In this document: piece by piece, positions 1 through 6,437 of the stretch
How the letters are laid out: every line of letters begins with the position of its first letter
Position numbering within the stretch: the stretch's first letter is position 1
Source of the DNA: Nitriliruptoraceae bacterium
GTDB taxonomy: Bacteria; Actinomycetota; Nitriliruptoria; Nitriliruptorales; Nitriliruptoraceae
Direction of reading: 5' to 3'
DNA length: 18,278 bases
Assembly (NCBI GenBank): GCA_007134165.1
Contig: SLLJ01000245.1
Span: forward strand, 1-18,278
Position numbers and translations under genes: made by a program
The notes under the pieces: model-generated
Seen by the model: only the letters and a program-made list of their open reading frames with translations
Told to the model about the DNA's origin: nothing
Database searches by the model: none

Positions 1-204
1 CCCGGGGTGGTGCTGGTCGCGATCCTGCTCGGTGGGGTGCGCAACGCCGGCACCGCCCTGCAGAGCCTGCCCGAACGCGTCCCGATGGAGATCGCGATCA
101 TGCTCGAGGGGGCGATCCTGCTGTTCGCGCTGGGCAGCGAGGTGCTGGTGCGCTACCGGATCCGCTGGCCGTGGCAGACGCCGCCGGGACTCGAACCCCG
201 ATGA
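1..204 (+). CDS. ABC transporter permease, nucleoside/BMP type (3' end only)
   Basis: Only the last 67 codons are in the window; the reading frame is open from base 1. Two hydrophobic segments are visible (about residues 3-11 and 29-46 of the visible part), separated by a short loop containing RNAGTALQ, and followed by a charged cytoplasmic tail. That is the usual C-terminus of the first inner-membrane permease of basic-membrane-protein/nucleoside ABC importers. The assignment rests mainly on the next gene, a complete partner permease. The stop codon overlaps that gene's start as ATGA at 201-204, so the two are translationally coupled, as is usual for these permease pairs. The ATP-binding and substrate-binding genes are expected upstream, outside the window. 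Substrate cannot be read from this fragment. Confidence 0.8.
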   Translation, partial: PGVVLVAILLGGVRNAGTALQSLPERVPMEIAIMLEGAILLFALGSEVLVRYRIRWPWQTPPGLEPR

Positions 205-1145
205 ACGACACCGTGCTCGTGCTGACACTGGCCGCGGCGATCGCGGCCGGCACCCCGCTGGCACTGGCGGCGCTGGGCGAGTTGATCACCGAGCGTGCGG
301 GCATCCTCAACCTCGGCGTCGAGGGCATGATGCTGCTCGGCGCGGTCACCACCTTCCTGGTGTCCTCGGCGACCGGCAGCCCGTGGACCGGCCTGGTGGT
401 CGGATCCCTGGCCGGGGCGGCGCTGGCCAGCGCCCATGCCTTCCTGTCCATCAGCCTGCGCGCCAACCAGATCGTGTCGGGCCTGGCGCTGGTGATCTTC
501 GGCACCGGGCTGTCCACGTTCCTGGGCCGCCCGGTCGAGGGCATCCCGCTCCCGCCCGCCGCCCGGCTGCCCGGTCTTGACCTGCCCGGGCTCGCCGAAC
601 TGCCGCTGGTCGGCCCGGTGCTGTTCAGCCAGGACGTCGTGGTCTACGCCACCTGGGTACTGGCCGGGCTCACCGCCTTCTACCTGTTCCGGACCCGTCC
701 GGGTCTGGCGCTGCGCGCGGTCGGCGAGTCGCCGGCGACCGCGGACGTCATGGGCCTGAGGGTCACCGCCATCCGCTACCTGCACACCATCCTCGGCGGG
801 GTGCTGTGCGGGGCGGCCGGCGCCTACCTGATGCTGGCCCGCGTCCCGGCCTGGTCGCAGGCCGCGACCACCAACGGCATCGGCTTCATCGCCATCGCCC
901 TGGTCGTGTTCGCCTCCTGGCGGCCGTGGCGCGCACTGCTCGGCGCCTACCTGTTCGGGCTCGCCCTGCGGGCCAACCTGGCGCTGCAGGCCGCCGGGCT
1001 CACCGCCATCCCCGCCGAGTTCCTGGCCATGACTCCCTACCTGCTCACGATCCTGGTGCTGGTCGGCCTGTCCTTCTCCGACCTGCGCCGGCGCGCCGGA
1101 GCCCCCGAGGCCCTGGGGGTCGCCTACGCGCGCGAGGAGCGCTGA
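201..1145 (+). CDS. ABC transporter permease, nucleoside/BMP family (NupQ/BmpC-like)
   Basis: A 314-residue, strongly hydrophobic inner-membrane protein with about eight to nine predicted membrane segments. It should form the membrane channel of a nucleoside or purine-type ABC importer together with the preceding permease. The N-terminal sequence ERAGILNLGVEGMMLLGA (about residues 29-46) is the hallmark of this permease family. The segment ALRAVGESPATADVMGLRV (about residues 173-191) is the cytoplasmic loop that contacts the ATPase. I chose ATG 201, which overlaps the upstream stop, rather than the in-frame ATG at 171, because 171 lies inside the upstream gene and the family begins close to this point. 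A 34-base gap follows before the oxidoreductase gene. Family assignment is firm; the transported compound (nucleoside, nucleobase or related heterocycle) is inferred from the hydantoinase and amidohydrolase genes downstream. Confidence 0.9.
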   Translation: MNDTVLVLTLAAAIAAGTPLALAALGELITERAGILNLGVEGMMLLGAVTTFLVSSATGSPWTGLVVGSLAGAALASAHAFLSISLRANQIVSGLALVIFGTGLSTFLGRPVEGIPLPPAARLPGLDLPGLAELPLVGPVLFSQDVVVYATWVLAGLTAFYLFRTRPGLALRAVGESPATADVMGLRVTAIRYLHTILGGVLCGAAGAYLMLARVPAWSQAATTNGIGFIAIALVVFASWRPWRALLGAYLFGLALRANLALQAAGLTAIPAEFLAMTPYLLTILVLVGLSFSDLRRRAGAPEALGVAYAREER

Positions 1146-1168
1146 AGGCTGCCGGTCCACCCTGTGCG

Positions 1169-1174
1169 AGGAGG
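1169..1174 (+). promoter_or_regulatory. ribosome binding site AGGAGG for the LLM oxidoreductase
   Basis: A perfect AGGAGG lies five bases before ATG 1180. It fixes that start and shows that translation is re-initiated strongly in mid-operon. Confidence 0.8.
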
Positions 1175-1179
1175 ATCCG

Positions 1180-2190
1180 ATGACCGCCCGTCCCGACCGC
1201 GTCGCGCTGTACCTGCAGGACAAGCATCCCATCCGTGACGGCATGCGCTACGTGCAGGAGGCCGAGTCGCGCGGCTTCGAGGCCGTGTGGCAGGCCGAGA
1301 GCCGCCTGGTGCGCGAAGCCACCGTCCCGCTGGCCGCCTTCGGTGCGGTCACCGACCGCATCAAGCTCGGCAGCGGTGTGGTCAACACCTGGACCCGCAA
1401 CCCTGCCCTGCTCGCCTCCACCTTCGCCACCCTCGACGACCTCGCGCCGGGCCGGGTGCTGCTGGGCATCGGCGCGTGGTGGGACCCGCTGGCCGCCAAG
1501 GTCGGCATCGACCGTTCGCGCCCGATCGGGGCGATGCGCGAGACCGTCACCGTGGTGCGCGCCCTGCTCGCCGATGAGACCGTCACCTTCCAGGGCCGGC
1601 ACGTGCAGCTCGACGGCGTCGAGCTCGACTACGTCCACCAGCCCCGCCGGCCCAAGGACGTGCCGATCTACATCGGCGCCACCGGCATGCAGATGATGGA
1701 GCTCACCGGTGAGCTCGCCGACGGCGTGCTGCTCAACTACCTGGTCTCGCCGGCCTACAACGCCCGGGCGATGGAGCACCTGGAGATCGGGGCCGAGCGC
1801 GCTTCGCGCCGCCTCGAAGACCTCGACCGCCCCCAGCTGATCATCTGCTCACTGTCCGAGGACCGCGACGAGGCGCTGGACGCCGCCCGGCTGCTCATCA
1901 CCCAGTACCTCGGCCAGCAGCCCCACCTGATGAAGGCCTCCGGGGTGCCCCAGGACCTGCTCGACGAGATCGGTCGCGAGCTGAAGTGGCCGGCCTCCGC
2001 CGAGCAGGTCGCGGCGGCCGCCCGGCTGGTACCCGACGAGCTCGTGCAACTGCTGGCCGCCGCCGGCACCGCCGAGGAGTGCCGCGCCAAGGTCGCGGAG
2101 TACGTCGCGGCCGGCTGTACCTGCCCGGTGCTCTACCCCCTCGGGCCCGACGTGCCGGCCATGATCGACGCGTTCGCACCGGAGGGCTGA
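1180..2190 (+). CDS. LLM-class flavin/F420-dependent oxidoreductase
   Basis: A 336-residue soluble protein of the luciferase-like monooxygenase superfamily. Members use FMN or coenzyme F420 bound in a TIM barrel, and the F420 branch includes methylene-H4MPT reductase and glucose-6-phosphate dehydrogenase. Family signs visible here: RIKLGSGVVNTWTRNPALLA (about residues 60-79), with the usual non-prolyl cis region; GRVLLGIGAWW (about 91-101); VPIYIGATG (about 160-168); and ELADGVLLNY (about 175-184). The AGGAGG at 1169-1174 supports the start, and the stop is six bases before the hydantoinase start, so it is co-transcribed with it. Known uracil monooxygenase RutA belongs to the same superfamily. 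A role in reducing or oxidising the ring that the next enzyme opens is therefore attractive, but it is inference. Cofactor (FMN versus F420) and substrate cannot be decided from sequence alone. Confidence 0.85.
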   Translation: MTARPDRVALYLQDKHPIRDGMRYVQEAESRGFEAVWQAESRLVREATVPLAAFGAVTDRIKLGSGVVNTWTRNPALLASTFATLDDLAPGRVLLGIGAWWDPLAAKVGIDRSRPIGAMRETVTVVRALLADETVTFQGRHVQLDGVELDYVHQPRRPKDVPIYIGATGMQMMELTGELADGVLLNYLVSPAYNARAMEHLEIGAERASRRLEDLDRPQLIICSLSEDRDEALDAARLLITQYLGQQPHLMKASGVPQDLLDEIGRELKWPASAEQVAAAARLVPDELVQLLAAAGTAEECRAKVAEYVAAGCTCPVLYPLGPDVPAMIDAFAPEG

Positions 2191-2196
2191 GCCAGC

Positions 2197-3618
2197 ATGC
2201 GCACCCTGATCCGGGGCGGCACCGTCGTCGGACCCAGCGCCCGACTCGAGGCCGATGTGCTCGTCGACGGCGAGCGCATCGCGGCGGTCGTGACCCGCAC
2301 CAGCCCCACCGAGAAGGCCCCGGGCCTGAGCGCCGACCGGGTGATCGACGCCACCGGCCGCTACGTGCTGCCCGGTGGCGTGGACCTGCACACCCACCTC
2401 GAGCTGCCCGTTTCGGGCACCGTCACCGCCGACGACTGGGTCACCGGGTCGCGTGCGGCGCTGGTCGGGGGCACCACCACCATCGTCGACTACGCCGGGC
2501 AGCAGCGCGGTGGGGGGCTGCTCGAGGGGGTCCAGCGGTGGCGCCAGCGCGCGGCGGGGCGTGCCTGCCTCGACCACGCCTTCCACCTGATGGTCACCGA
2601 CGTGCGTCCCGACACCCTCGAGGAGATGGCCGCCGTGGTCGAGCAGGGGGTGACCGGCTTCAAGCTGTTCACCGCCTACCCGGGCACCAACTACTCCGAC
2701 GACGGGCAGATCCTGGCCGCGATGCAGCGCGCCGCCGAACTCGACGCCACCGTCATGATGCACGCCGAGAACGGCATCGCGATCGACGTGCTGCGGGCGC
2801 AGGCGCTGGCCCGGGGGCAGACCGGCCCGATCCACCATCTGCTCACCCGTCCTGCGGCGCTGGAGGCCGAGGCCGTGCAGCGCGTGGTCGCCCTGGCCGA
2901 GGTGGCCGGGTGCCGGCTGGTGGTCGTGCACGTCTCCAGCGCTCCCGCCCTGGCCGAGGTCGTCGCCGGACGGGACCGCGGGCTGCCGGTGTACGCCGAG
3001 ACCTGTCCGCAGTACCTGGTGCTGGGCATCGAGGACCTGCCCGAGGGGCTGGATGCGGCCCGGCTGGTGTGCTCCCCGCCGCTTCGCTGGCGCCGCGAGG
3101 GCCACCAGCAGGTGCTGTGGGAGGCGGTGGCCACCGGCCGCATCGACGCGGTCGCCACCGACCACTGCTCGTTCACCTGGGAGCAGAAGCTGGTCGGTCG
3201 CGACGACTTCACCCGGATCCCCAACGGCCTGGCGGTGATCGAGCACCGCCTCGACCTGCTGCACCAAGGCGTGGTCGAGGGGCGGATCAGTCTCGAGCGG
3301 TGGGTCGAGACGTGCATGACCGCCCCGGCACGGCTGGCCGGCCTGCACCCGCGCAAGGGCGAGTTGCTGCCCGGATCCGACGCGGATGTCGTGCTGTATG
3401 ACCCGGCCGCTCGCCACGTGCTGTCGGCGGCGACCCACCACATGGCCCCCGACTACTCCTGCTTCGAGGGCCTCGAGGTGACCGGCCGGGTCGACACCGT
3501 GCTGCTGCGCGGGCAGGTGGTGGTCGCCGACGGCCGGCACGTCGGCCGCCCCGGCGACGGCCGTGAGCTACGACGGGGACCGGGCACGATGCCCGAGGCA
3601 GGACCGAGGGAGGCCTGA
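2197..3618 (+). CDS. hydA: dihydropyrimidinase / D-hydantoinase
   Basis: A 473-residue cyclic amidase of the amidohydrolase superfamily. It hydrolyses the amide bond in dihydropyrimidines, hydantoins or similar cyclic ureides, giving N-carbamoyl amino acids. All expected metal ligands are present: HTH (His65, His67), the lysine that becomes carboxylated in GFKLFTAYPG (Lys156), His189 in HAEN, His245 in VVHVSS and Asp322 in ATDHCSF. The N-terminal beta-sandwich and the C-terminal GSDADVVLYDP segment are intact, and the length is normal. GGAGG at 2181-2185, inside the end of the oxidoreductase gene, lies 11 bases before the ATG. The gene sits six bases after the oxidoreductase and one base before the next amidohydrolase, so all three are one transcript. 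Dihydropyrimidinase and hydantoinase cannot be separated by sequence. SsnA and a hydantoinase (HyuA) are also near neighbours in the E. coli purine-catabolism region, which favours a nucleobase-derived substrate. Confidence 0.92.
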   Translation: MRTLIRGGTVVGPSARLEADVLVDGERIAAVVTRTSPTEKAPGLSADRVIDATGRYVLPGGVDLHTHLELPVSGTVTADDWVTGSRAALVGGTTTIVDYAGQQRGGGLLEGVQRWRQRAAGRACLDHAFHLMVTDVRPDTLEEMAAVVEQGVTGFKLFTAYPGTNYSDDGQILAAMQRAAELDATVMMHAENGIAIDVLRAQALARGQTGPIHHLLTRPAALEAEAVQRVVALAEVAGCRLVVVHVSSAPALAEVVAGRDRGLPVYAETCPQYLVLGIEDLPEGLDAARLVCSPPLRWRREGHQQVLWEAVATGRIDAVATDHCSFTWEQKLVGRDDFTRIPNGLAVIEHRLDLLHQGVVEGRISLERWVETCMTAPARLAGLHPRKGELLPGSDADVVLYDPAARHVLSAATHHMAPDYSCFEGLEVTGRVDTVLLRGQVVVADGRHVGRPGDGRELRRGPGTMPEAGPREA

Positions 3619-3619
3619 C

Positions 3620-4642
3620 ATGACCGCGACCACCCCGGGCCTGGTCTGCGCCCACCATCATCTGTACTCCACGCTGGCCCGGGGCATGCCGCCCCCGCCG
3701 CGCACCCCGCGCAGCTTCGGGGAGATCCTCGAGCAGATCTGGTGGCGGCTGGACGTCGCCCTCGACCTCGAGATGCTGCGCGCCTCGGCGATGCTCGGTG
3801 CGCTCGAGGCGCTCGAGCAGGGCACCACCGCGATCGTCGACCACCACGAGTCGCCCGAAGCCATCGAGGGCAGCCTCACGGTCATCGCCGAGACTTGCGC
3901 CGAGGTCGGCGTGCGGGTGGTGTGCGCCTACGGCGTGACCGACCGTCACGGCCCCGACGGTGCGCGCCGCGGCCTCGAGGAGAACCGACGGTTCTTGTCC
4001 GAGGGCGGGCGAGGCCTGGTGGGCGTGCATGCGGCGTTCACCTGCTCGGACGCGACCCTCGAGGCGGCGGCCGGGCTGGCGCGCGACCTCGGCGTCGGCG
4101 TGCACGTGCACGTCTGCGAGGGACCCGAGGACGAAGCCGCGCCCGGGCGGTTGGCCCCGCTGGCGCGTGAGGACTGGCTGCTGGCCCACGCGGTGCACCT
4201 GCCCACCCGACCGGGGCTGCCGGGCACGGTCGTGCACAACCCGCGCTCCAACCTCAACAACGCGGTCGGCTACGCCCGACCGGCCCGCCTGGCCAACCCG
4301 GTCGTGCTCGGCTCGGACGGCATCGGCGCGGCGATGCTCGACGAGTTCCGTCTCGCTCACCTCGTGCACCGCGCCGACGACGTCACCGCCACCCCCGACA
4401 CCGCCTGGGGGTGGTTGCAGGCCGGCCGGGCGCTGGTGCCCGAAACCGCCGACGACGAGGTCACGTGGGACCACGACCCGATGGATGCCTGGCAGGTGGC
4501 GTTCACCCCGGGTATCCGTCCGCTGCGGGTGGTGGTGGACGGCGAGGTGGTGCTCGACGAGCGCGGGCCGACCCGGGTGGACGCCGCCGAGGTGCGTGCC
4601 CGGGCCCGCGAGCAGGCCCGCCGGCTGCACGCCCGGCTGTGA
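3620..4642 (+). CDS. SsnA-like amidohydrolase, shortened form
   Basis: A 340-residue metal-dependent amidohydrolase resembling SsnA/chlorohydrolase-type deaminases. SsnA-like stretches include PGLVCAHHHLYSTLARGMP (residues 6-24), LEQIWWRLDVALD (about 39-51), VDHHESP (about 74-80), HNPRSNLNNAVGY and LGSDGIG. Metal-site residues are His12 and His14 (HxH), His162/His164 (HVHVCE), His190 and Asp233. What is odd: SsnA proteins are roughly 440 residues with about 60 residues of beta-sandwich before the HxH motif. Here the motif is at residue 12 and the C-terminal strand region is also cut down, ending in LRVVVDGEVVLDERG. An in-frame ATG at 3563 adds only unrelated sequence inside the hydantoinase gene. 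ATG 3620 has GAGGGAGG six bases upstream (3606-3613), so this start is well supported. The gene looks intact, not decayed. Reaction unknown; deamination or hydrolysis of a heterocycle is likely. Confidence 0.82.
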   Translation: MTATTPGLVCAHHHLYSTLARGMPPPPRTPRSFGEILEQIWWRLDVALDLEMLRASAMLGALEALEQGTTAIVDHHESPEAIEGSLTVIAETCAEVGVRVVCAYGVTDRHGPDGARRGLEENRRFLSEGGRGLVGVHAAFTCSDATLEAAAGLARDLGVGVHVHVCEGPEDEAAPGRLAPLAREDWLLAHAVHLPTRPGLPGTVVHNPRSNLNNAVGYARPARLANPVVLGSDGIGAAMLDEFRLAHLVHRADDVTATPDTAWGWLQAGRALVPETADDEVTWDHDPMDAWQVAFTPGIRPLRVVVDGEVVLDERGPTRVDAAEVRARAREQARRLHARL

Positions 4643-4645
4643 TCA
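4640..4645. other. TGATCA palindrome carrying both convergent stop codons
   Basis: The plus-strand TGA (4640-4642) of the amidohydrolase and the minus-strand stop of the acyl-CoA synthetase (4643-4645) are directly adjacent. They form a self-complementary hexamer with no intergenic base. I see no separate terminator here, so each transcript should run into the other gene's antisense strand. Confidence 0.9.
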
Positions 4646-6178
4646 GCCGGCCACCTGGCGCTCCTGGTCGTGCCAGTAGTCCTCGCGCAGCTTGAACTTC
4701 TGCAGCTTGCCGGTCGCGGTGCGCGGCAGCGCCTCACGCAGCTCGATCGAGGTCGGGCACTTGTAGTGCGCCAGTCGCGTGCGGCAGTGCTCGATCAGTT
4801 CCTCGGACGTGGTCGCGTGGTGGTCCTCGTCGAGCACCACCAGGGCCTTGACCGTCTCGCCCCACTTGGGATGCGGGACGCCGATCACGGCCGCCTCGGC
4901 GACGGCCGGGTGGGTGTGCAGCGCATCCTCGACCTCGATCGACGACACGTTCTCGCCCCCGGTGATGATCACGTCCTTCTTGCGATCCACGATCGTCAGC
5001 GATCCCTCGGCGTCGATCGTGCCGCCGTCACCGGTGTGGAACCAGCCGCCCTCGAGCGCCTCGTCCGTGGCCTCGGGCTGCTGCCAGTAGTCTTCGAGCA
5101 CGTGGTTGCCGCGGGCAAGCACCTGGCCGGTGGCGTCGGTGCGCAGCTGCACCCCCAGCGCCGGCGGGCCGGCGCGCATGAGCCGGCCCGCGCGCTCGGT
5201 CGGGGTCAGCTCGTCCCACTCGGGCCGGGTCCGGTTGAAGGTCAGCAGCGGCGAGGTCTCGGTCAGCCCGTACAGCTGCAGGAACTCCCAGCCGAGCTCG
5301 ACCTCGACGCGCTCGATGGTGCGGGTGGGGGGTGGGGCGCCGGCGACCAGGATCCGGACCCGCCCTCGTCCGGGCACCTGCTCGCGCCCGCGGGCCGCCT
5401 CCAGGATCATCGAGACCACGGCGGGTGCCCCGCACAGCAGGGTCACCCCGTGCTGCTCGATCCGGCGCAGGATCTCCTCCCCGTCGACCTTGCGGAGCAG
5501 GACCTGGGGAACGCCCATCGCGGCGGCGGCGAAGGGCATGCCCCAGCCGTTGACGTGGAACAGGGGCAGGGTGTGCAGGTACACGTCACGGTCGCTGACC
5601 CCGGTGTGCCAGCCCAGCGTGGTGGCGTTGAGCCACAGCGACCGGTGGCTGAGCTGCACGCCCTTGGGGCGGGCGGTCGTGCCCGAGGTGTAGTTGATCG
5701 TCGCCGTGGCCAGCTCGTCGCGCTCCCAGGGCTCGGGGGTGGTGCCGTGCCGGTAGAGCTCGTCGTCGTCGCGGCCGAACACCAGCGTGCGCTCGACCTC
5801 GAGCCCGGCGAGCGAATCCTCGAGCTCCGGGTCGACCAGCAGTTGGCGGGCCCCGCTGTGCTCGACGATGTAGGCGATCTCCGCCCGCGCGAGCCGGAAA
5901 TTGATCGGCACGAGCACGCGGCCGCTGCCGGCGACCCCGAACAGCGCGACCAGCAGCCGGGCGCTGTTGTGCGACACCACCGCCACGCGCTCGCCGGGCG
6001 CGATGCCCGCCCGGTCCAGCGCCGCCGCCTGGGCCGCGGCCAGCCGCGCCACCTCGGCGTAGGTGAGGGTTCCCAGCGGGGTGGCGGGTTGGGAGGGCTC
6101 GTCGATGACCCCGGGCCGGTCCGCGTACGCGGTGGCGGCGCGGTCGAGGTGGTCGTTGATGGTCAGCGGGACCTGCAT
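4643..6178 (-). CDS. acyl-CoA synthetase (AMP-dependent, ANL family)
   Basis: A 511-residue adenylate-forming enzyme that activates a carboxylic acid to acyl-AMP and then to acyl-CoA. The motif order is complete: phosphate loop INYTSGTTARPKGV (residues 161-174), aromatic/adenine motif QLYGLTETSP (301-310), HTGD (381-384) with the ribose-binding Asp384, hinge DRKKDVIITGGENVSSIEVE (398-417), and the C-terminal catalytic lysine in TATGKLQKFKLR (Lys491). TLPLFHVNGWG (203-213) is typical of medium- or long-chain fatty acyl-CoA ligases of actinobacteria. The substrate could equally be an aromatic or branched acid. The start is supported by CCCTCCC on the plus strand (6186-6192), which reads GGGAGGG seven bases before the ATG. 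It is a single-gene unit facing away from pntAA and converging on the hydantoinase operon. Confidence 0.92.
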   Translation of the reverse strand: MQVPLTINDHLDRAATAYADRPGVIDEPSQPATPLGTLTYAEVARLAAAQAAALDRAGIAPGERVAVVSHNSARLLVALFGVAGSGRVLVPINFRLARAEIAYIVEHSGARQLLVDPELEDSLAGLEVERTLVFGRDDDELYRHGTTPEPWERDELATATINYTSGTTARPKGVQLSHRSLWLNATTLGWHTGVSDRDVYLHTLPLFHVNGWGMPFAAAAMGVPQVLLRKVDGEEILRRIEQHGVTLLCGAPAVVSMILEAARGREQVPGRGRVRILVAGAPPPTRTIERVEVELGWEFLQLYGLTETSPLLTFNRTRPEWDELTPTERAGRLMRAGPPALGVQLRTDATGQVLARGNHVLEDYWQQPEATDEALEGGWFHTGDGGTIDAEGSLTIVDRKKDVIITGGENVSSIEVEDALHTHPAVAEAAVIGVPHPKWGETVKALVVLDEDHHATTSEELIEHCRTRLAHYKCPTSIELREALPRTATGKLQKFKLREDYWHDQERQVAG

Positions 6179-6197
6179 GGCGGCGCCCTCCCAGGAG

Positions 6198-6217
6198 CCG
6201 TGACCGGATGATCACGG
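6198..6217. repeat. inverted repeat CCGTGA-N8-TCACGG upstream of the acyl-CoA synthetase
   Basis: Six-base arms at 6198-6203 and 6212-6217 are perfectly complementary. They lie just upstream of the acyl-CoA synthetase ribosome binding site. A possible minus-strand -10 (TAGGTA) occupies 6225-6230, so the repeat would sit at the very start of the mRNA. It could be a repressor operator or a 5' mRNA hairpin. A TetR- or FadR-like regulator would suit the gene, but none is encoded in the window. Confidence 0.4.
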
Positions 6218-6243
6218 TGAGAGATACCTAGCCGATGGTGGGT

Positions 6244-6257
6244 CGCGCTGCGGGGCG
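6244..6257. repeat. 14-bp direct repeat, copy 1 (CGCGCTGCGGGGCG)
   Basis: This is identical to the copy at 6322-6335, 78 bases further on, and both lie in the non-coding region between the acyl-CoA synthetase and pntAA. The match stops exactly at 14 bases on both sides. Function is unknown; paired regulator sites are one reading. Confidence 0.55.
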
Positions 6258-6321
6258 GATCGTGGTGACGTGCGAGCGCCGCACCCGCGGTCCGACCCCC
6301 GCCCACGGTCCGGAGCCGGCG

Positions 6322-6335
6322 CGCGCTGCGGGGCG
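6322..6335. repeat. 14-bp direct repeat, copy 2 (CGCGCTGCGGGGCG)
   Basis: Second exact copy of the repeat at 6244-6257. It lies 12 bases upstream of the candidate pntAA -10 box (6348-6353), where a -35 element would be expected. No recognisable -35 sequence is present, which would fit an activator-dependent promoter. Confidence 0.55.
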
Positions 6336-6347
6336 CTGCGACTGCAC

Positions 6348-6353
6348 TAGGCT
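6348..6353 (+). promoter_or_regulatory. candidate -10 box TAGGCT for the pnt operon
   Basis: TAGGCT in the context CACTAGGCTG resembles the -10 boxes of GC-rich actinobacteria. It would give a leader of about 80 bases before GTG 6438. No good -35 is visible at the usual distance. The call is by motif only. Confidence 0.3.
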
Positions 6354-6437
6354 GCCCGAGGACGGCGCCGACCGGGCCGCGAGCATCCGCCCTGCGGCGG
6401 CGCGTCCCCTGGACCCGACGACCGACGAGGTTCCGAC

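Noticed and set aside
1849..3540. Long minus-strand open frame of 563 codons opposite the oxidoreductase and hydantoinase genes
   Set aside because: Composition is dominated by Gly, Arg, His, Gln and Pro with no family motif. It mirrors real genes with complete catalytic sites, and such shadows are expected at this GC content.
3563..3619. Upstream ATG of the SsnA-like amidohydrolase
   Set aside because: It adds 19 residues unlike the family, lies inside the hydantoinase gene, and ATG 3620 has a much better ribosome binding site.
4670..6211. Plus-strand open frame of 513 codons opposite the acyl-CoA synthetase
   Set aside because: It is an antisense shadow; the minus-strand product has every ANL motif in order.
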